DNA of 64,000 nucleotides from Candidatus Binatia bacterium (GTDB lineage: Bacteria; Desulfobacterota; Binatia; Bin18), in the NCBI GenBank assembly GCA_022820725.1, contig JAJEFA010000009.1, positions 349,842-413,841 on the forward strand, read 5' to 3'. Positions 42,542 through 51,714 of the stretch are shown in pieces (position 1 is the stretch's first letter; every line of letters starts with the position of its first letter). Both the position numbers and the translations under genes were made by a program. The notes below the pieces were generated by a model. It had not been told where the DNA came from and ran no database searches. It was given only the letters and a program-made list of their open reading frames with translations.

Positions 42542-44773
42542 TCAACCAGTCCAGCGGATCACTTCAAGCAGGTTAGAGAAATCGTCGCTCCACACACGCC
42601 GGGCCGTTGACGTTTCGAGCGGTCCCCAAATCTCGCTCAGCGCGAGCGCATCAAGCGTCGCTTGGTTGCGAGCGATCAGCGCCCATACCGACTTCGTTCC
42701 GGCGATATCGATATCGCGGTCAATCTTATTGCGGGCACCCCGTAGCGCCGCATAGCCCAGTTCTTCAACAATGCGGGCGAGCACCGGGGACAGATTAAGA
42801 AAGCGGTTCGATATATGCATGACCAGAACACCGTCCTCGGCGAGCTTGTCCATATACAGCGCAACGGCTTCCCGAGTCAGCAGGTGTATCGGGATCGCAT
42901 CAGATGAGAACGCGTCAATGACCAGCACGTCCAAGTGCCCGTCGGGTTCCTCGGCCAGGGTCAGCCGCGCATCGCCGAGCACGACGGGCACGGACTCGGA
43001 TACGGACTCGGCACAGCGTGCTATCAGGTCGAAGTAGCCACTCTCGACTGCTACCCAGGCCATCAGCGGGTCGATCTCGAAAAAATGCCAAGCGTCGCCA
43101 GCGCGACGATAGCAGGCCAGCGCGCCACTTCCCAGACCGACCACGCCGACACGTTGGCCGGGACCACGCACTTGCGTGGCGGTCAGCACCTCAGCGATTG
43201 GGCTTGAGGAGGTGTAATAGGCGGTTGGGCCGATATCGCCGTTGGCCGCCATCAGTTGGCCGCCGTGGTTGGTCGTGCCGTGGACCAGGCTGCGGTTAGT
43301 CGGGTCACCGGACTCGGAGATACGGTAGACGCCAAAGAAGCTGCGCCCTCGCCACAGGACCTCGCTGCTCATCAGGGCGTACGCGCTACTGACCAAAAGC
43401 ATGCCAACGCACAGCCCAAAACCGAACGGACGCGTTTGGCGGGCAAAAATAAGCAGCGCGAACGCCACGCAGATACCGGGGACTACGAACGTGTGGGGCT
43501 GCCAGCCAAGACCACTTGCCGCTATTTTCCCGCCGACCAGCACGACCAATATCACAAGCGCTAAGATGATATCGCCACGATTGGCCCGCGGGGTTGCACT
43601 GGGCAATAACGCTGCGGCCAGTGTCAGGCTCAACGGATATTCGAAGACGGTGTTGAACAGCACTGGTGCGCAGAGGGCAACAAACGCACCGCCCATGACA
43701 CCGCCGAGCGAGAGGAATAGATAGAATTCGGTCAGGGATTCCACGCCAGGGCGGTGACGCACCAGCTCGCCGTGGCACATGAGCGCGATCACAAAGAACA
43801 CCAGCAAATGGAGCGGCAGGAAAACGCCAATAGGTTCACGCCAGGCGAAGAGTGCTACCAAGATCATCAACGCCAGGGGCATGGCGCGCACCGCAAGCCA
43901 ATGCGGGATCAAGGGACGCCGAGCAAAGGCAATGGCGAACGTGAGCAGGTAGAGCGTCAGTGGAATCACCCACAACAGCGGAGCCGCAGCAATGTCCGTA
44001 CTGATATGGGCAGTGACGCCAAGCAAGAGAGCGGAAGGAACCGCGGCATAGACCATCCAGGTCGCGCGCTGACGCCAGTTCGGACGCTCCATTGCATTCG
44101 GCCAGGGCGAGCTACTCGCCGCGTCGGTGCATCGCCACACCACTGCGCCACAACCAATGATGCACACCGTCAAGACCCCGAAACCAATACTCCAGACGGT
44201 ACTCTGGGCATGACTGCTGAGTGCGGGCTCAAGAATGAACGGAAACGCCAATAGAGCGAGCACGCTGCCGAGATTACTCGCGCTATAGAGGAAATACGGG
44301 TCGTGCGCATGCGGATGGCCGGTCCGCGCAAACCACCGCTGGATCAGCGGTGCGGTCGCGGAAACGGCAAAGAATGGTGCGCCGACCGAGACGGTGAGAA
44401 GGCCCAGCAGCCAGAGTGCCGGTGGCGTCCCGGCGTGGGGTCGCCAGCCTGAGGCAACGCCGATGGGCAACACAAGAGCCGCCATGGCCAGCACACAGAC
44501 ATGCACGATGATCTGGTTGCGCTGACCAGACCAGCGCATGAGCCAATGCGCATACCCATACCCGGCCAGCAGCACGGCCTGGAAAAACACCAGGGCAGTG
44601 TTCCAGACCGATGGTGAGCCTCCGAGCAGGGGCAAGACCATTTTTGCGAACAGCGGCTGAACCAGGAACAGCAGCGTCGCGCCAATAAATATCGTTACGG
44701 TAAACAACCAGAGCTGCGCTCTGTCCCCTGTGGCCGCTGTATCCGATGCGGTCAAGCTATCGTTCTCCCACAT
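42542..44773 (-). CDS. Fused membrane/spermidine-synthase-like protein
   Basis: 743 residues. The first 480 residues form about a dozen membrane helices (LWLFTVTIFIGATLLFLVQPLFAKMVLPLLGG is the family start). The last 230 are a Rossmann methyltransferase-like domain with YYTSSSPIAEVL, RVGVVGLGSGALACY and LDVLVIDAFSSDAIPIHLLTREAVALY. This is the MFS-like/spermidine-synthase fusion seen in many Gram-negatives; aminopropyl transfer has not been shown for it, so function is unsettled. It starts just after the lpxD stop (two bases between) and may be translated with it. Confidence 0.85.
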   Translation of the reverse strand: MWENDSLTASDTAATGDRAQLWLFTVTIFIGATLLFLVQPLFAKMVLPLLGGSPSVWNTALVFFQAVLLAGYGYAHWLMRWSGQRNQIIVHVCVLAMAALVLPIGVASGWRPHAGTPPALWLLGLLTVSVGAPFFAVSATAPLIQRWFARTGHPHAHDPYFLYSASNLGSVLALLAFPFILEPALSSHAQSTVWSIGFGVLTVCIIGCGAVVWRCTDAASSSPWPNAMERPNWRQRATWMVYAAVPSALLLGVTAHISTDIAAAPLLWVIPLTLYLLTFAIAFARRPLIPHWLAVRAMPLALMILVALFAWREPIGVFLPLHLLVFFVIALMCHGELVRHRPGVESLTEFYLFLSLGGVMGGAFVALCAPVLFNTVFEYPLSLTLAAALLPSATPRANRGDIILALVILVVLVGGKIAASGLGWQPHTFVVPGICVAFALLIFARQTRPFGFGLCVGMLLVSSAYALMSSEVLWRGRSFFGVYRISESGDPTNRSLVHGTTNHGGQLMAANGDIGPTAYYTSSSPIAEVLTATQVRGPGQRVGVVGLGSGALACYRRAGDAWHFFEIDPLMAWVAVESGYFDLIARCAESVSESVPVVLGDARLTLAEEPDGHLDVLVIDAFSSDAIPIHLLTREAVALYMDKLAEDGVLVMHISNRFLNLSPVLARIVEELGYAALRGARNKIDRDIDIAGTKSVWALIARNQATLDALALSEIWGPLETSTARRVWSDDFSNLLEVIRWTG

Positions 44774-44775
44774 CG

Positions 44776-45801
44776 TTACTCAGCTTCATTCCGTAACGCG
44801 ACCAGTTCCTGCTCCAGTTTCCGGACCCTGCGCAGCAGTTCCGGCAGCTTGGGCAGGGCAGCAGAAGTGCGCCGCCAGGAAAGGACGTTCACCGCAGGAT
44901 AGCCCCCGATGACGCTATTCGCCGGGACATCGTTGGGAATGCCGCTCTGGGCCACCACCATCGTATTCTTACCGACCGTGAGATGACCGGCCACACCAAC
45001 CTGTCCGCCGAGTTGCACCCGGTCCTCCAGCGTCGTACTGCCGGCAAGGCCGGCCTGAGCACAGATAAAAGCGTACGCGCCCACATCCGAGCCGTGGCCG
45101 ATTTGTACCAGATTGTCGATCTTGGTCCCCTTCCGTACCCGCGTTGTCCCTACGGTCGCCCGATCGATCGTCGTGTTTGCGCCCAGTTCGACTTCGTCCT
45201 GTAACTCAACGATACCGGCCTGCGGCTTGGGCATAATCGACCCGTCGGGTAGCGGAACATAGCCAAATCCGTCGCCACCAACAACGACACCACTCTGCAG
45301 GACCACCCGATTACCGATGACTACGCGTTCACGAACGATCGCTCCGGCATGGGCCGTAAAGTGATGACCGATGCGCACCTCGGGATAAATCACCACATGG
45401 GCGAAGATCCGCGCATGGTCGCCGATCACGACATCCTCCCCAATCACCGCATAGGGGCCAATGAAGGCATGTGCACCGATGCGGGCGGAGGGAGAGACAA
45501 CAGCAGTGGGATGAACCTCTTCAGGCGGTTCATACGGCGGGTACAACCAACCCAGCACCTGGGCGACCGCGAAGTCGGGATTGTCGGTACGTAGCGAGGG
45601 CAGCGGGACGGCCGGAGCGTCGGCCGGCAGAATAACGGCCGCAGCCCGTGTTGTCGGTAATTTTGCAAAATATTTTTTATTGCTGACAAAGGTGAGGTCT
45701 TGGGGACCGGCCTCGTCTATGGGCTTGAGGTCGGTAATCACCGGGTCGGCGTTGCCCTGCAGTTCACACTGGAGGCGTTCGGCAATCTCAGACAGCTTCA
45801 T
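44776..45801 (-). CDS. lpxD: UDP-3-O-(3-hydroxyacyl)glucosamine N-acyltransferase
   Basis: 341 residues from ATG 45801, with GGGAG ahead; the longer start would add 15 residues to the family length. The N-terminal uridine-binding domain has LTFVSNKKYFAKL, and the left-handed beta helix has many hexapeptides. Key blocks are VVVGGDGFGYVPLPDG, IGHGSDVGAYAFICAQAGLAGST and GGQVGVAGHLTVG; the catalytic His is expected in the latter IGHxxxIG-type turn. It makes the third step of lipid A synthesis. No other lpx gene is adjacent, so lpxD is outside the usual lpx-fab cluster. Confidence 0.94.
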   Translation of the reverse strand: MKLSEIAERLQCELQGNADPVITDLKPIDEAGPQDLTFVSNKKYFAKLPTTRAAAVILPADAPAVPLPSLRTDNPDFAVAQVLGWLYPPYEPPEEVHPTAVVSPSARIGAHAFIGPYAVIGEDVVIGDHARIFAHVVIYPEVRIGHHFTAHAGAIVRERVVIGNRVVLQSGVVVGGDGFGYVPLPDGSIMPKPQAGIVELQDEVELGANTTIDRATVGTTRVRKGTKIDNLVQIGHGSDVGAYAFICAQAGLAGSTTLEDRVQLGGQVGVAGHLTVGKNTMVVAQSGIPNDVPANSVIGGYPAVNVLSWRRTSAALPKLPELLRRVRKLEQELVALRNEAE

Positions 45802-46129
45802 AGATATCATCTCCCGCTGAACCATATTCTTGTACGGTTCAGGCATATTCCATTCGTCGCCGTGTCATATGTAGCAAAGACGTAGGAGAACGCCTATTGC
45901 GGTGCTTCTCGCTCCGCCCCTGGCTCAATAACGGAGCGGCTCGCTTTTCAGCCAACTCCGGCGGCATGCTTTACTTGCAGCGGACGGTCCGTTGTGGTAG
46001 GAGATGCGGGCAAGAAATCAGTAGACTTGCGTCAGGCCGGTACAGGCCCCATCCGTCGGATGTGGATGTGTCGGGCCGCCACATTCCGCACGAAAATCCA
46101 AACACCACAGGGTTAGTAAAAGAGACGAT

Positions 46130-47002
46130 ATGGAAATTTTGAGGCTTGGACTTCCCAAAGGAAGTCTGGAGGCAACGACGATTGAGCTCTTCAGAAAGTC
46201 GGGTTGGAAAGTATCGACCAGCTCACGCAGCTACTTCCCCAGTATCGATGACCCGACCTTGCGCTGCGCCCTGGTCCGGGCTCAGGAGATGGCGCGCTAT
46301 GTCGAGTCCGGCACCCTGGATGCCGGGATCACCGGTAAAGACTGGATCATGGAGAACAACTCCGATGTCGAACCCATTATCGATCTGGTGTACTCCAAAG
46401 CCAGCTTTCAGCCGACGCGCTGGGTACTCGCCATTCCTCAGGATTCGCCCATTCGAGATATCAACGATCTGAACGGGAAAAAAATTGCGACCGAACTGGT
46501 ACACTATACCCAGCGCTATTTTGACGAACGGGGCATCCGGGTTGATGTCGAGTTTTCCTGGGGAGCGACTGAGGCCAAGGCCGCCGATGGCCTGGTTGAC
46601 GCCATTGTTGAAGTGACCGAATCCGGCTCAACCATTCGCGCCCACGGGCTCAAAATCATTCACGAGCTGTTTCGCTCCAACCCGCAGCTCATTGCCAATA
46701 AACAGGCCATGCGGGATGAGAAAAAGCGCGAGAAGATCAATCAGATTGCCCTGCTGCTGAAAGGCGCGCTGAGCGCGGAAGCGAAAGTCGGCCTCAAGAT
46801 GAACGTCCCCAAGGAACATCTTGACCGTATTGTCAAAATGCTGCCGAGCCTGACCGCTCCAACCGTCTCGCCCCTGTATGAATCCGAATGGTTTGCCGTG
46901 GAAAGCGTGATTGACGAGGGGATTGTGCGTGAGATGATTCCCCAGCTCATTCAAAATGGGGCGGTCGGCATTATCGAGTACCCGCTCAATAAGATTATCT
47001 GA
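46130..47002 (+). CDS. hisG: ATP phosphoribosyltransferase, long form
   Basis: 290 residues, the long hexameric form with its own regulatory domain. [26 protein letters not shown] starts it, [27 protein letters not shown] and [22 protein letters not shown] are catalytic blocks. The C-terminal ACT-like domain has [27 protein letters not shown], where histidine inhibits. It condenses ATP with PRPP in the first step of histidine synthesis. No other his gene is near. The 328-base gap to divergent lpxD should hold both promoters, but I see no clear one. Confidence 0.95.
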   Translation: MEILRLGLPKGSLEATTIELFRKSGWKVSTSSRSYFPSIDDPTLRCALVRAQEMARYVESGTLDAGITGKDWIMENNSDVEPIIDLVYSKASFQPTRWVLAIPQDSPIRDINDLNGKKIATELVHYTQRYFDERGIRVDVEFSWGATEAKAADGLVDAIVEVTESGSTIRAHGLKIIHELFRSNPQLIANKQAMRDEKKREKINQIALLLKGALSAEAKVGLKMNVPKEHLDRIVKMLPSLTAPTVSPLYESEWFAVESVIDEGIVREMIPQLIQNGAVGIIEYPLNKII

Positions 47003-47032
47003 AAAGTGTCCGCCGACGAGAGAAACGGTCGG

Positions 47033-47503
47033 CTATGCGGCTGACTCTTCGAGTTCGACCCCGATCGAGGTCAGGAAAGGCTCTTTTTCCCTGGTCGGCA
47101 TGATATAGATGCCTTCCCAGCCACACACTTCCTCGCACAGCTTACAGCCCACACAGGTCTTCTCTTCGACCCGCACCCGGCCGAGGTATTGCGGGCCGTT
47201 GTCGGCCGAGGGAGTAATACAGTCAAAAGGACAGACGTCAATACACACCCCGCAGCCGTTGCAGTTATCCTGATGGACAACGGCTATCGGGCGGTCGACC
47301 CGCTTCAGGACCTGAGTCAGATTGCCATACGTGTCAAGGATGGCGTCATCGGGACAGATGACCCCACACGCACCGCAATCGATGCACATCGTCGGTTCAA
47401 TCAGATAGGCTTTTTTGGGATCGCCACTAATGGCTTTGGTTGGACAGCGTTGTTCACACGCGCTGCATCCCGTGCAGTTCTCGGCGATGATAGTAAACGG
47501 CAT
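47033..47503 (-). CDS. Ferredoxin-type protein with four [4Fe-4S] cluster motifs
   Basis: 156 residues from ATG 47503, which has GGAGGCGG upstream. Four CxxCxxCxxxC motifs are visible: CTGCSACEQRCP, CIDCGACGVICP, CNGCGVCIDVCP and CVGCKLCEEVC, so up to four clusters could bind. Polyferredoxins of this type pass electrons between cytoplasmic donors and membrane enzymes. It follows a 61-residue membrane protein gene by 13 bases. It converges with hisG and is divergent from the oxidase operon. Confidence 0.88.
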   Translation of the reverse strand: MPFTIIAENCTGCSACEQRCPTKAISGDPKKAYLIEPTMCIDCGACGVICPDDAILDTYGNLTQVLKRVDRPIAVVHQDNCNGCGVCIDVCPFDCITPSADNGPQYLGRVRVEEKTCVGCKLCEEVCGWEGIYIMPTREKEPFLTSIGVELEESAA

Positions 47504-47516
47504 GCGGTCCGCCTCC

Positions 47517-47702
47517 CTACTTCTGCATCTCCCGCAAGATCTCGTCGGCGCGGCCTTCTTCAATCAGTTGGTCATTTTTACGCGCCTCACGAAACGCCAG
47601 CCAAGTAAAATAGAAAATGAGAAACATCAAGCCCACGATGGGAATATTATCGGGCTTCAGAATGATTTCTAAAAACTGGTCCCAGCCTGTTTTATTTACC
47701 AT
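47517..47702 (-). CDS. Small single-pass membrane protein upstream of polyferredoxin
   Basis: 61 residues. After EIILKPDNIPIV comes one membrane helix (GLMFLIFYFTWLAF), then a charged tail REARKNDQLIEEGRADEILREMQK. I cannot name a family, but the KPDNIPIV block looks conserved in small proteins near respiratory complexes. Probably an anchor or assembly partner for the ferredoxin encoded 13 bases later. The start is ATG at 47702. Confidence 0.7.
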   Translation of the reverse strand: MVNKTGWDQFLEIILKPDNIPIVGLMFLIFYFTWLAFREARKNDQLIEEGRADEILREMQK

Positions 47703-47917
47703 TACGGATAGGAGAAGTATCGAGTCCGTGGGGCGTTGTCAACATCGAAACGCGTCCACGGTGGTCCGGCTCTTCACAGCCGATGACCCAGGACGCCGGA
47801 CGGACTATTCCGTCTGAAATTGCGAGCCTTCAGCGCAACAACCCTCCCCTTGCGGTCGTCCCGCTTTCCGGTATAAAGGGGAACGATTCTTCAACACACA
47901 AGGGGCTAAGAAATCTT

Positions 47918-48754
47918 ATGATGCAATGGCTTCCGGAGGATGTGTCCCCATACGGGGGAAGCATTGACGCGCTCTTCTACTTTATCTATTACATCACCGC
48001 GGCCGCCTTCATTCTGGTTACGGCGTTGATGATTATCTTCCTCTACCAGTATCGACGAAACGACAACCGGCGCGCCGTCTACACGCATGGCCATTCCGGC
48101 CTGGAACTCCTCTGGACTATTGTTCCCGCCCTGGTCTTTATCGGTTTGGGACTCGCCAGCAAGGGTATCTGGGAGGAAGTCAAGCTGAACGTTCCGGAAA
48201 CAGATGTAGAAATCCGCATCACCGGGAAACAGTTCAACTGGGAGGTGCTCTATCCGGGGCCCGACGGAGAATTTGAAACCGCCGACGACTATCAGGTTGA
48301 CAATGACATTCATGTCCCGGTGGGCAAGCCGGTGCGCGTCTTTTTGGGCTCCAAAGATGTCATCCACAGCCTCTTTATGCCCCACCTGCGCTTCAAGCAA
48401 GATACGCTACCCGGCCGGTTCATCGAAGCCTGGTTCCAGGCGGATAAGGCCGGCGCCTATGAAGCGCCCTGCGCGGAACTGTGCGGATTCGGCCATTCGG
48501 GGATGAAGGGAACACTCTACGTCGATACGCCGGAAGACTACGCCGCCTGGTATAACAAACGCTGGCCTCCTGCCGAAACAAACGGCGGCGACTCCAGTGC
48601 GGCAGAAACAACCGAGGAAATCTTGGCTAGCGGTGCCGCCATGGACGATGAGACCATGTCCGAGCCAGAGGCTGAACCGGCGGTAACGGAGGAAGAAGCC
48701 GAGAGTCCGACGGAAGGTGCGGCTGACAGCGCCGCTCAAGAAGCAACGGAGTAG
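47918..48754 (+). CDS. coxB: Cytochrome c oxidase subunit II
   Basis: 278 residues from ATG 47918 (47921 also possible), behind AAGGGGC. Two membrane helices precede the cupredoxin domain. The CuA ligands are in VIHSLFMP (His) and CAELCGFGHSGM (two Cys, His, Met). KQFNWEVLYPGPDGEFETADD and PLRFKQDTLPG-type LRFKQDTLPGRFIEAWFQADKAG blocks confirm subunit II. The last 60 residues are an acidic, low-complexity tail rich in Glu, Ala and Ser, absent from most homologues. It receives electrons from cytochrome c. Upstream start codons to 47783 are not protein-like. Confidence 0.93.
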   Translation: MMQWLPEDVSPYGGSIDALFYFIYYITAAAFILVTALMIIFLYQYRRNDNRRAVYTHGHSGLELLWTIVPALVFIGLGLASKGIWEEVKLNVPETDVEIRITGKQFNWEVLYPGPDGEFETADDYQVDNDIHVPVGKPVRVFLGSKDVIHSLFMPHLRFKQDTLPGRFIEAWFQADKAGAYEAPCAELCGFGHSGMKGTLYVDTPEDYAAWYNKRWPPAETNGGDSSAAETTEEILASGAAMDDETMSEPEAEPAVTEEEAESPTEGAADSAAQEATE

Positions 48755-48818
48755 TTGACCCTGTAATGGTGGGGCCAGAGGGAACACATCCGGACAGGAT
48801 CAAAACAGGAGAGAGTCA

Positions 48819-50672
48819 ATGAGTGAAGCAGGAGCCGCTGCCGCGCACGACGCACACGCAGAGCATCACGAACTCGGATTTATTCGCACCTACATTTTTT
48901 CGACCGATCATAAGATGATCGGTCGCCAGTTTCTGTTCGCCAGCATCCTCATGCTTATTGTCGGCGGTCTCCTGGCCATGATGATCCGCTGGGAACTTGC
49001 CTGGCCAGAGACCGCAGTGCCTTTTACCAGTTGGATATCTGAGCCCTTTATGTATCCGGCGGACGAGGACAGTGCGGTCGGGGCGGTCGAAGGCCTGAGC
49101 GAATACGTTGATCCCTATCCCGGCGCAAACTTTGCCAAATCGCTGGGCTCTGTGGGCGGAGCCCATATGGACCCCGCCTTCTACAACTCCGTTTTTACCA
49201 TGCACGCGACGATTATGATCTTTTTTGTCGTGATGCCGTTTATGGTCGGTGGGTTTGGGAATTACCTCATTCCGCTGATGATCGGCGCCGGCGATATGGC
49301 ATTTCCCGTGCTGAACATGCTGTCTTTTTGGACGGCAGTCCCGGCGACGATCATGATTGTGTACAGCTTCTTTGTCGAAGGGGGCGCTGCGGCGGGCGGC
49401 TGGACCATGTATGCCACCCTCTCGGCAGACCCAACCCTGAGCGGGGTGGATACAGGTGCCGACCTCTGGGTTATCAGCCTGCTGATCCTGGGTGTTTCCT
49501 CTCTCATGGGGGCGATCAACTACATCACCACAGTCGTGAATATGCGCGCCCCAGGCATGACCTGGTTCCGGATGCCGCTGGTGATCTGGTCGTTGTTTGT
49601 CACTGCCATTCTGCTGCTGCTCGCTCTGCCGGTCCTGACGGCCGCTCTGGGGATGCTGCTCTTTGACCGGACAATGGGAACGAGCTTTTTTATGCCGGGC
49701 GGTGGAGGTGAGCCCATCTTATGGCAGCATCTGTTCTGGTTCTTCGGTCATCCCGAGGTCTATATTCTCGTACTGCCGGCCATGGGCGTCACGTCCGATA
49801 TCCTGTCCACCTTTTCCCGCAAACCGATCTTTGGCTATAAAGCCATGGCCTTTTCCATGATGGCCCTGGCCTTCCTGTCCTGGATCGTCTGGGGACACCA
49901 TATGTTTGTCAGCGGCATGAATCCCGTCCTGGGGACCGCCTTTATGCTGACCACGATGGTCATTGCCGTTCCCTCCGCCATTAAGACGTTCAACTGGCTG
50001 GGGACCCTGTGGGGCGGCAATATCCGCTTCACCAGTCCGATGCTCTTCGCCCTGGGCTTTGTTTCCAACTTTGTGATTGGTGGCTTAAGCGGCATTTATA
50101 TGGCCTCGACACCGGTCGATATCTTTATCCACGATACCTATTTTATTGTTGCCCACTTCCACTATGTGGTGGCTGGTATCATCTTCGGCATGTTTGCCGC
50201 CCTGTACTATTGGTTCCCCAAAATATTCGGTCGGATGATGAACGAGACCCTGGGCAAGGTGCATTTTGCCCTGACCTATATCTTCTTCAACTGTGCTTTT
50301 TTCCCCATGCATTTCCTGGGTGTGGGCGGCCATATGCGGCGCATCTATAATCCCCTGCAGTATGAATTTCTGCACGACATGCAGTGGTGGAATGTGTTCA
50401 TCACCATGAGTGCCTTCTGTCTGGGCCTTTCGCAACTGATCTTTTTCGTCAACTTTATTTGGAGTCTGATTGCCGGGAAGAAAGCGGACAAGAATCCATG
50501 GGAGGCCAACACTCTCGAATGGACTGCCCCCTCTCCTCCGGGCCATGGCAACTTTGAGACAACACCAACGGTCTATCGCGGTCCGTATGAATATAGTTCG
50601 CCCCTGGTCCAAGAAGACTGGTTGCCCCAGGACCGTAAACTCGGACCCGAAGCTGTTACAGCCTCGCAGTAG
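48819..50672 (+). CDS. coxA: Cytochrome c oxidase subunit I
   Basis: 617 residues with twelve or more membrane helices. Heme a ligand is in FTMHATIMIFFVVMP. The heme-copper centre uses WFFGHPEVYILVLP, whose His-Pro-Glu-Val-Tyr holds CuB His, the D-channel Glu and the cross-linked Tyr; GHHMFVSGM carries two more CuB His, and HDTYFIVAHFHYVV the heme a3 and a His pair. This is an A-type oxidase. An unusually long first periplasmic loop lies at about 55-105. A ribosome site GGAGAG precedes the ATG. Confidence 0.95.
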   Translation: MSEAGAAAAHDAHAEHHELGFIRTYIFSTDHKMIGRQFLFASILMLIVGGLLAMMIRWELAWPETAVPFTSWISEPFMYPADEDSAVGAVEGLSEYVDPYPGANFAKSLGSVGGAHMDPAFYNSVFTMHATIMIFFVVMPFMVGGFGNYLIPLMIGAGDMAFPVLNMLSFWTAVPATIMIVYSFFVEGGAAAGGWTMYATLSADPTLSGVDTGADLWVISLLILGVSSLMGAINYITTVVNMRAPGMTWFRMPLVIWSLFVTAILLLLALPVLTAALGMLLFDRTMGTSFFMPGGGGEPILWQHLFWFFGHPEVYILVLPAMGVTSDILSTFSRKPIFGYKAMAFSMMALAFLSWIVWGHHMFVSGMNPVLGTAFMLTTMVIAVPSAIKTFNWLGTLWGGNIRFTSPMLFALGFVSNFVIGGLSGIYMASTPVDIFIHDTYFIVAHFHYVVAGIIFGMFAALYYWFPKIFGRMMNETLGKVHFALTYIFFNCAFFPMHFLGVGGHMRRIYNPLQYEFLHDMQWWNVFITMSAFCLGLSQLIFFVNFIWSLIAGKKADKNPWEANTLEWTAPSPPGHGNFETTPTVYRGPYEYSSPLVQEDWLPQDRKLGPEAVTASQ

Positions 50673-50715
50673 CGCAGTGTGAGGCCATGCGTCCGGCTCC
50701 ATGCCCGGTCGTTGC

Positions 50716-50737
50716 GGCCGTCCTCGGGAGGATGGCC
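50716..50737 (+). promoter_or_regulatory. Stable hairpin between coxA and ctaA
   Basis: GGCCGTCCTC pairs with GAGGATGGCC (one G-T pair) with a very short loop. No T-run follows. It may be an attenuator or mRNA stability element separating the oxidase subunit from the heme A genes. Confidence 0.5.
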
Positions 50738-50784
50738 GGGCTTGAGAGACCGTGTACGCCCGCGTTCTCGCACAGGAGATTGTC

Positions 50785-51714
50785 TTGGCTGCTCTTGATC
50801 ACGATTCTGTTTGGTCGCACCGGATCGCCGTCCTGACCGCGGCCATGACCCTTCCGCTGTTGTTTTTTGGTGGTCTGGTCACCAGTCTCAAGGTCGGCAT
50901 GGTCGTACCGGATTGGCCAACAACCTTTGGCCATAATATGTTCTTGTATCCCTGGTCAGAGATGGTGGGCGGGATATTCTACGAACATAGCCATCGGCTG
51001 TTGGGAGCGGCAGTGGGCTTGCTCACGATTGTGCTGGCGATTGTCCTCTGGCTCACAGAGCAACGGCAGTGGCTCCGCCGGTTGGGTCTTATTGCCTTGA
51101 TCGCGGTGATACTCCAAGGTGTCCTGGGAGGACTACGCGTGGTACTGATTGAGCAAAAGATCGCTATTATTCACGCCTGCCTGGCCCAGGCGTTCTTTGC
51201 GCTCATTGCCAGTATTAGCTTGTTCACTTCTGCGGAATGGCAGGCAGACCGACCCGAGTCGCCCTCAAGCGACGCGAAGAAAATCCAGCAGCTCGGCCTC
51301 CTCACCGTCGGCCTCATCTATGGCCAACTGATTCTGGGCGCCCTCTTCCGCCATACCGGGGCCGGCCTAAGCCTGCACATCCTGGGGGCCGTTGCGGTCT
51401 TTATCGTGACCTTTCTCCTCGTTGACCATGTCCAGCAATATTACGCCACCCGGCGTCCTTTGCTGCGCTCGGGGATTCTCTTGCGACGGCTTCTCCTCCT
51501 CCAGGTCGGGCTAGGTCTCTTTACCTATGTCATGAAATATTTGGCCCCGAGTGGCCCCTTGACTCCTCAGGCGGTTCTCCTCGCAACCAGTCACGTCATC
51601 GTCGGAGCATTCATGCTGGTCACCAGTGTCCGGTTCACCCTCCGGGCCTATCGTATCGGGCGCGGTTCTGAGGAGGCAGCGTCACCCATTTTTTCGGAGC
51701 AGGTCACCGTATGA
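50785..51714 (+). CDS. ctaA: Heme A synthase (CtaA)
   Basis: 309 residues from TTG 50785, which has AGGAG six bases ahead; a GTG at 50752 would add 11 residues. About eight helices. LVTSLKVGMVVPDWPTTFGHN, FYEHSHRLLGA and IIHACLAQAFFALIA carry conserved histidines for heme b/o binding, and GAGLSLHILGAV and LLATSHVIVGAFMLVT supply the second half. It oxidises the heme O methyl group to give heme A for the oxidase encoded beside it. Its stop overlaps ctaB (ATGA, 51711-51714). Confidence 0.92.
   Translation: MAALDHDSVWSHRIAVLTAAMTLPLLFFGGLVTSLKVGMVVPDWPTTFGHNMFLYPWSEMVGGIFYEHSHRLLGAAVGLLTIVLAIVLWLTEQRQWLRRLGLIALIAVILQGVLGGLRVVLIEQKIAIIHACLAQAFFALIASISLFTSAEWQADRPESPSSDAKKIQQLGLLTVGLIYGQLILGALFRHTGAGLSLHILGAVAVFIVTFLLVDHVQQYYATRRPLLRSGILLRRLLLLQVGLGLFTYVMKYLAPSGPLTPQAVLLATSHVIVGAFMLVTSVRFTLRAYRIGRGSEEAASPIFSEQVTV

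Noticed and set aside
45897..46142. 81-codon frame in the lpxD-hisG gap
   Set aside because: Arg- and Cys-rich product without ribosome site, overlapping the hisG start; more likely promoter DNA.
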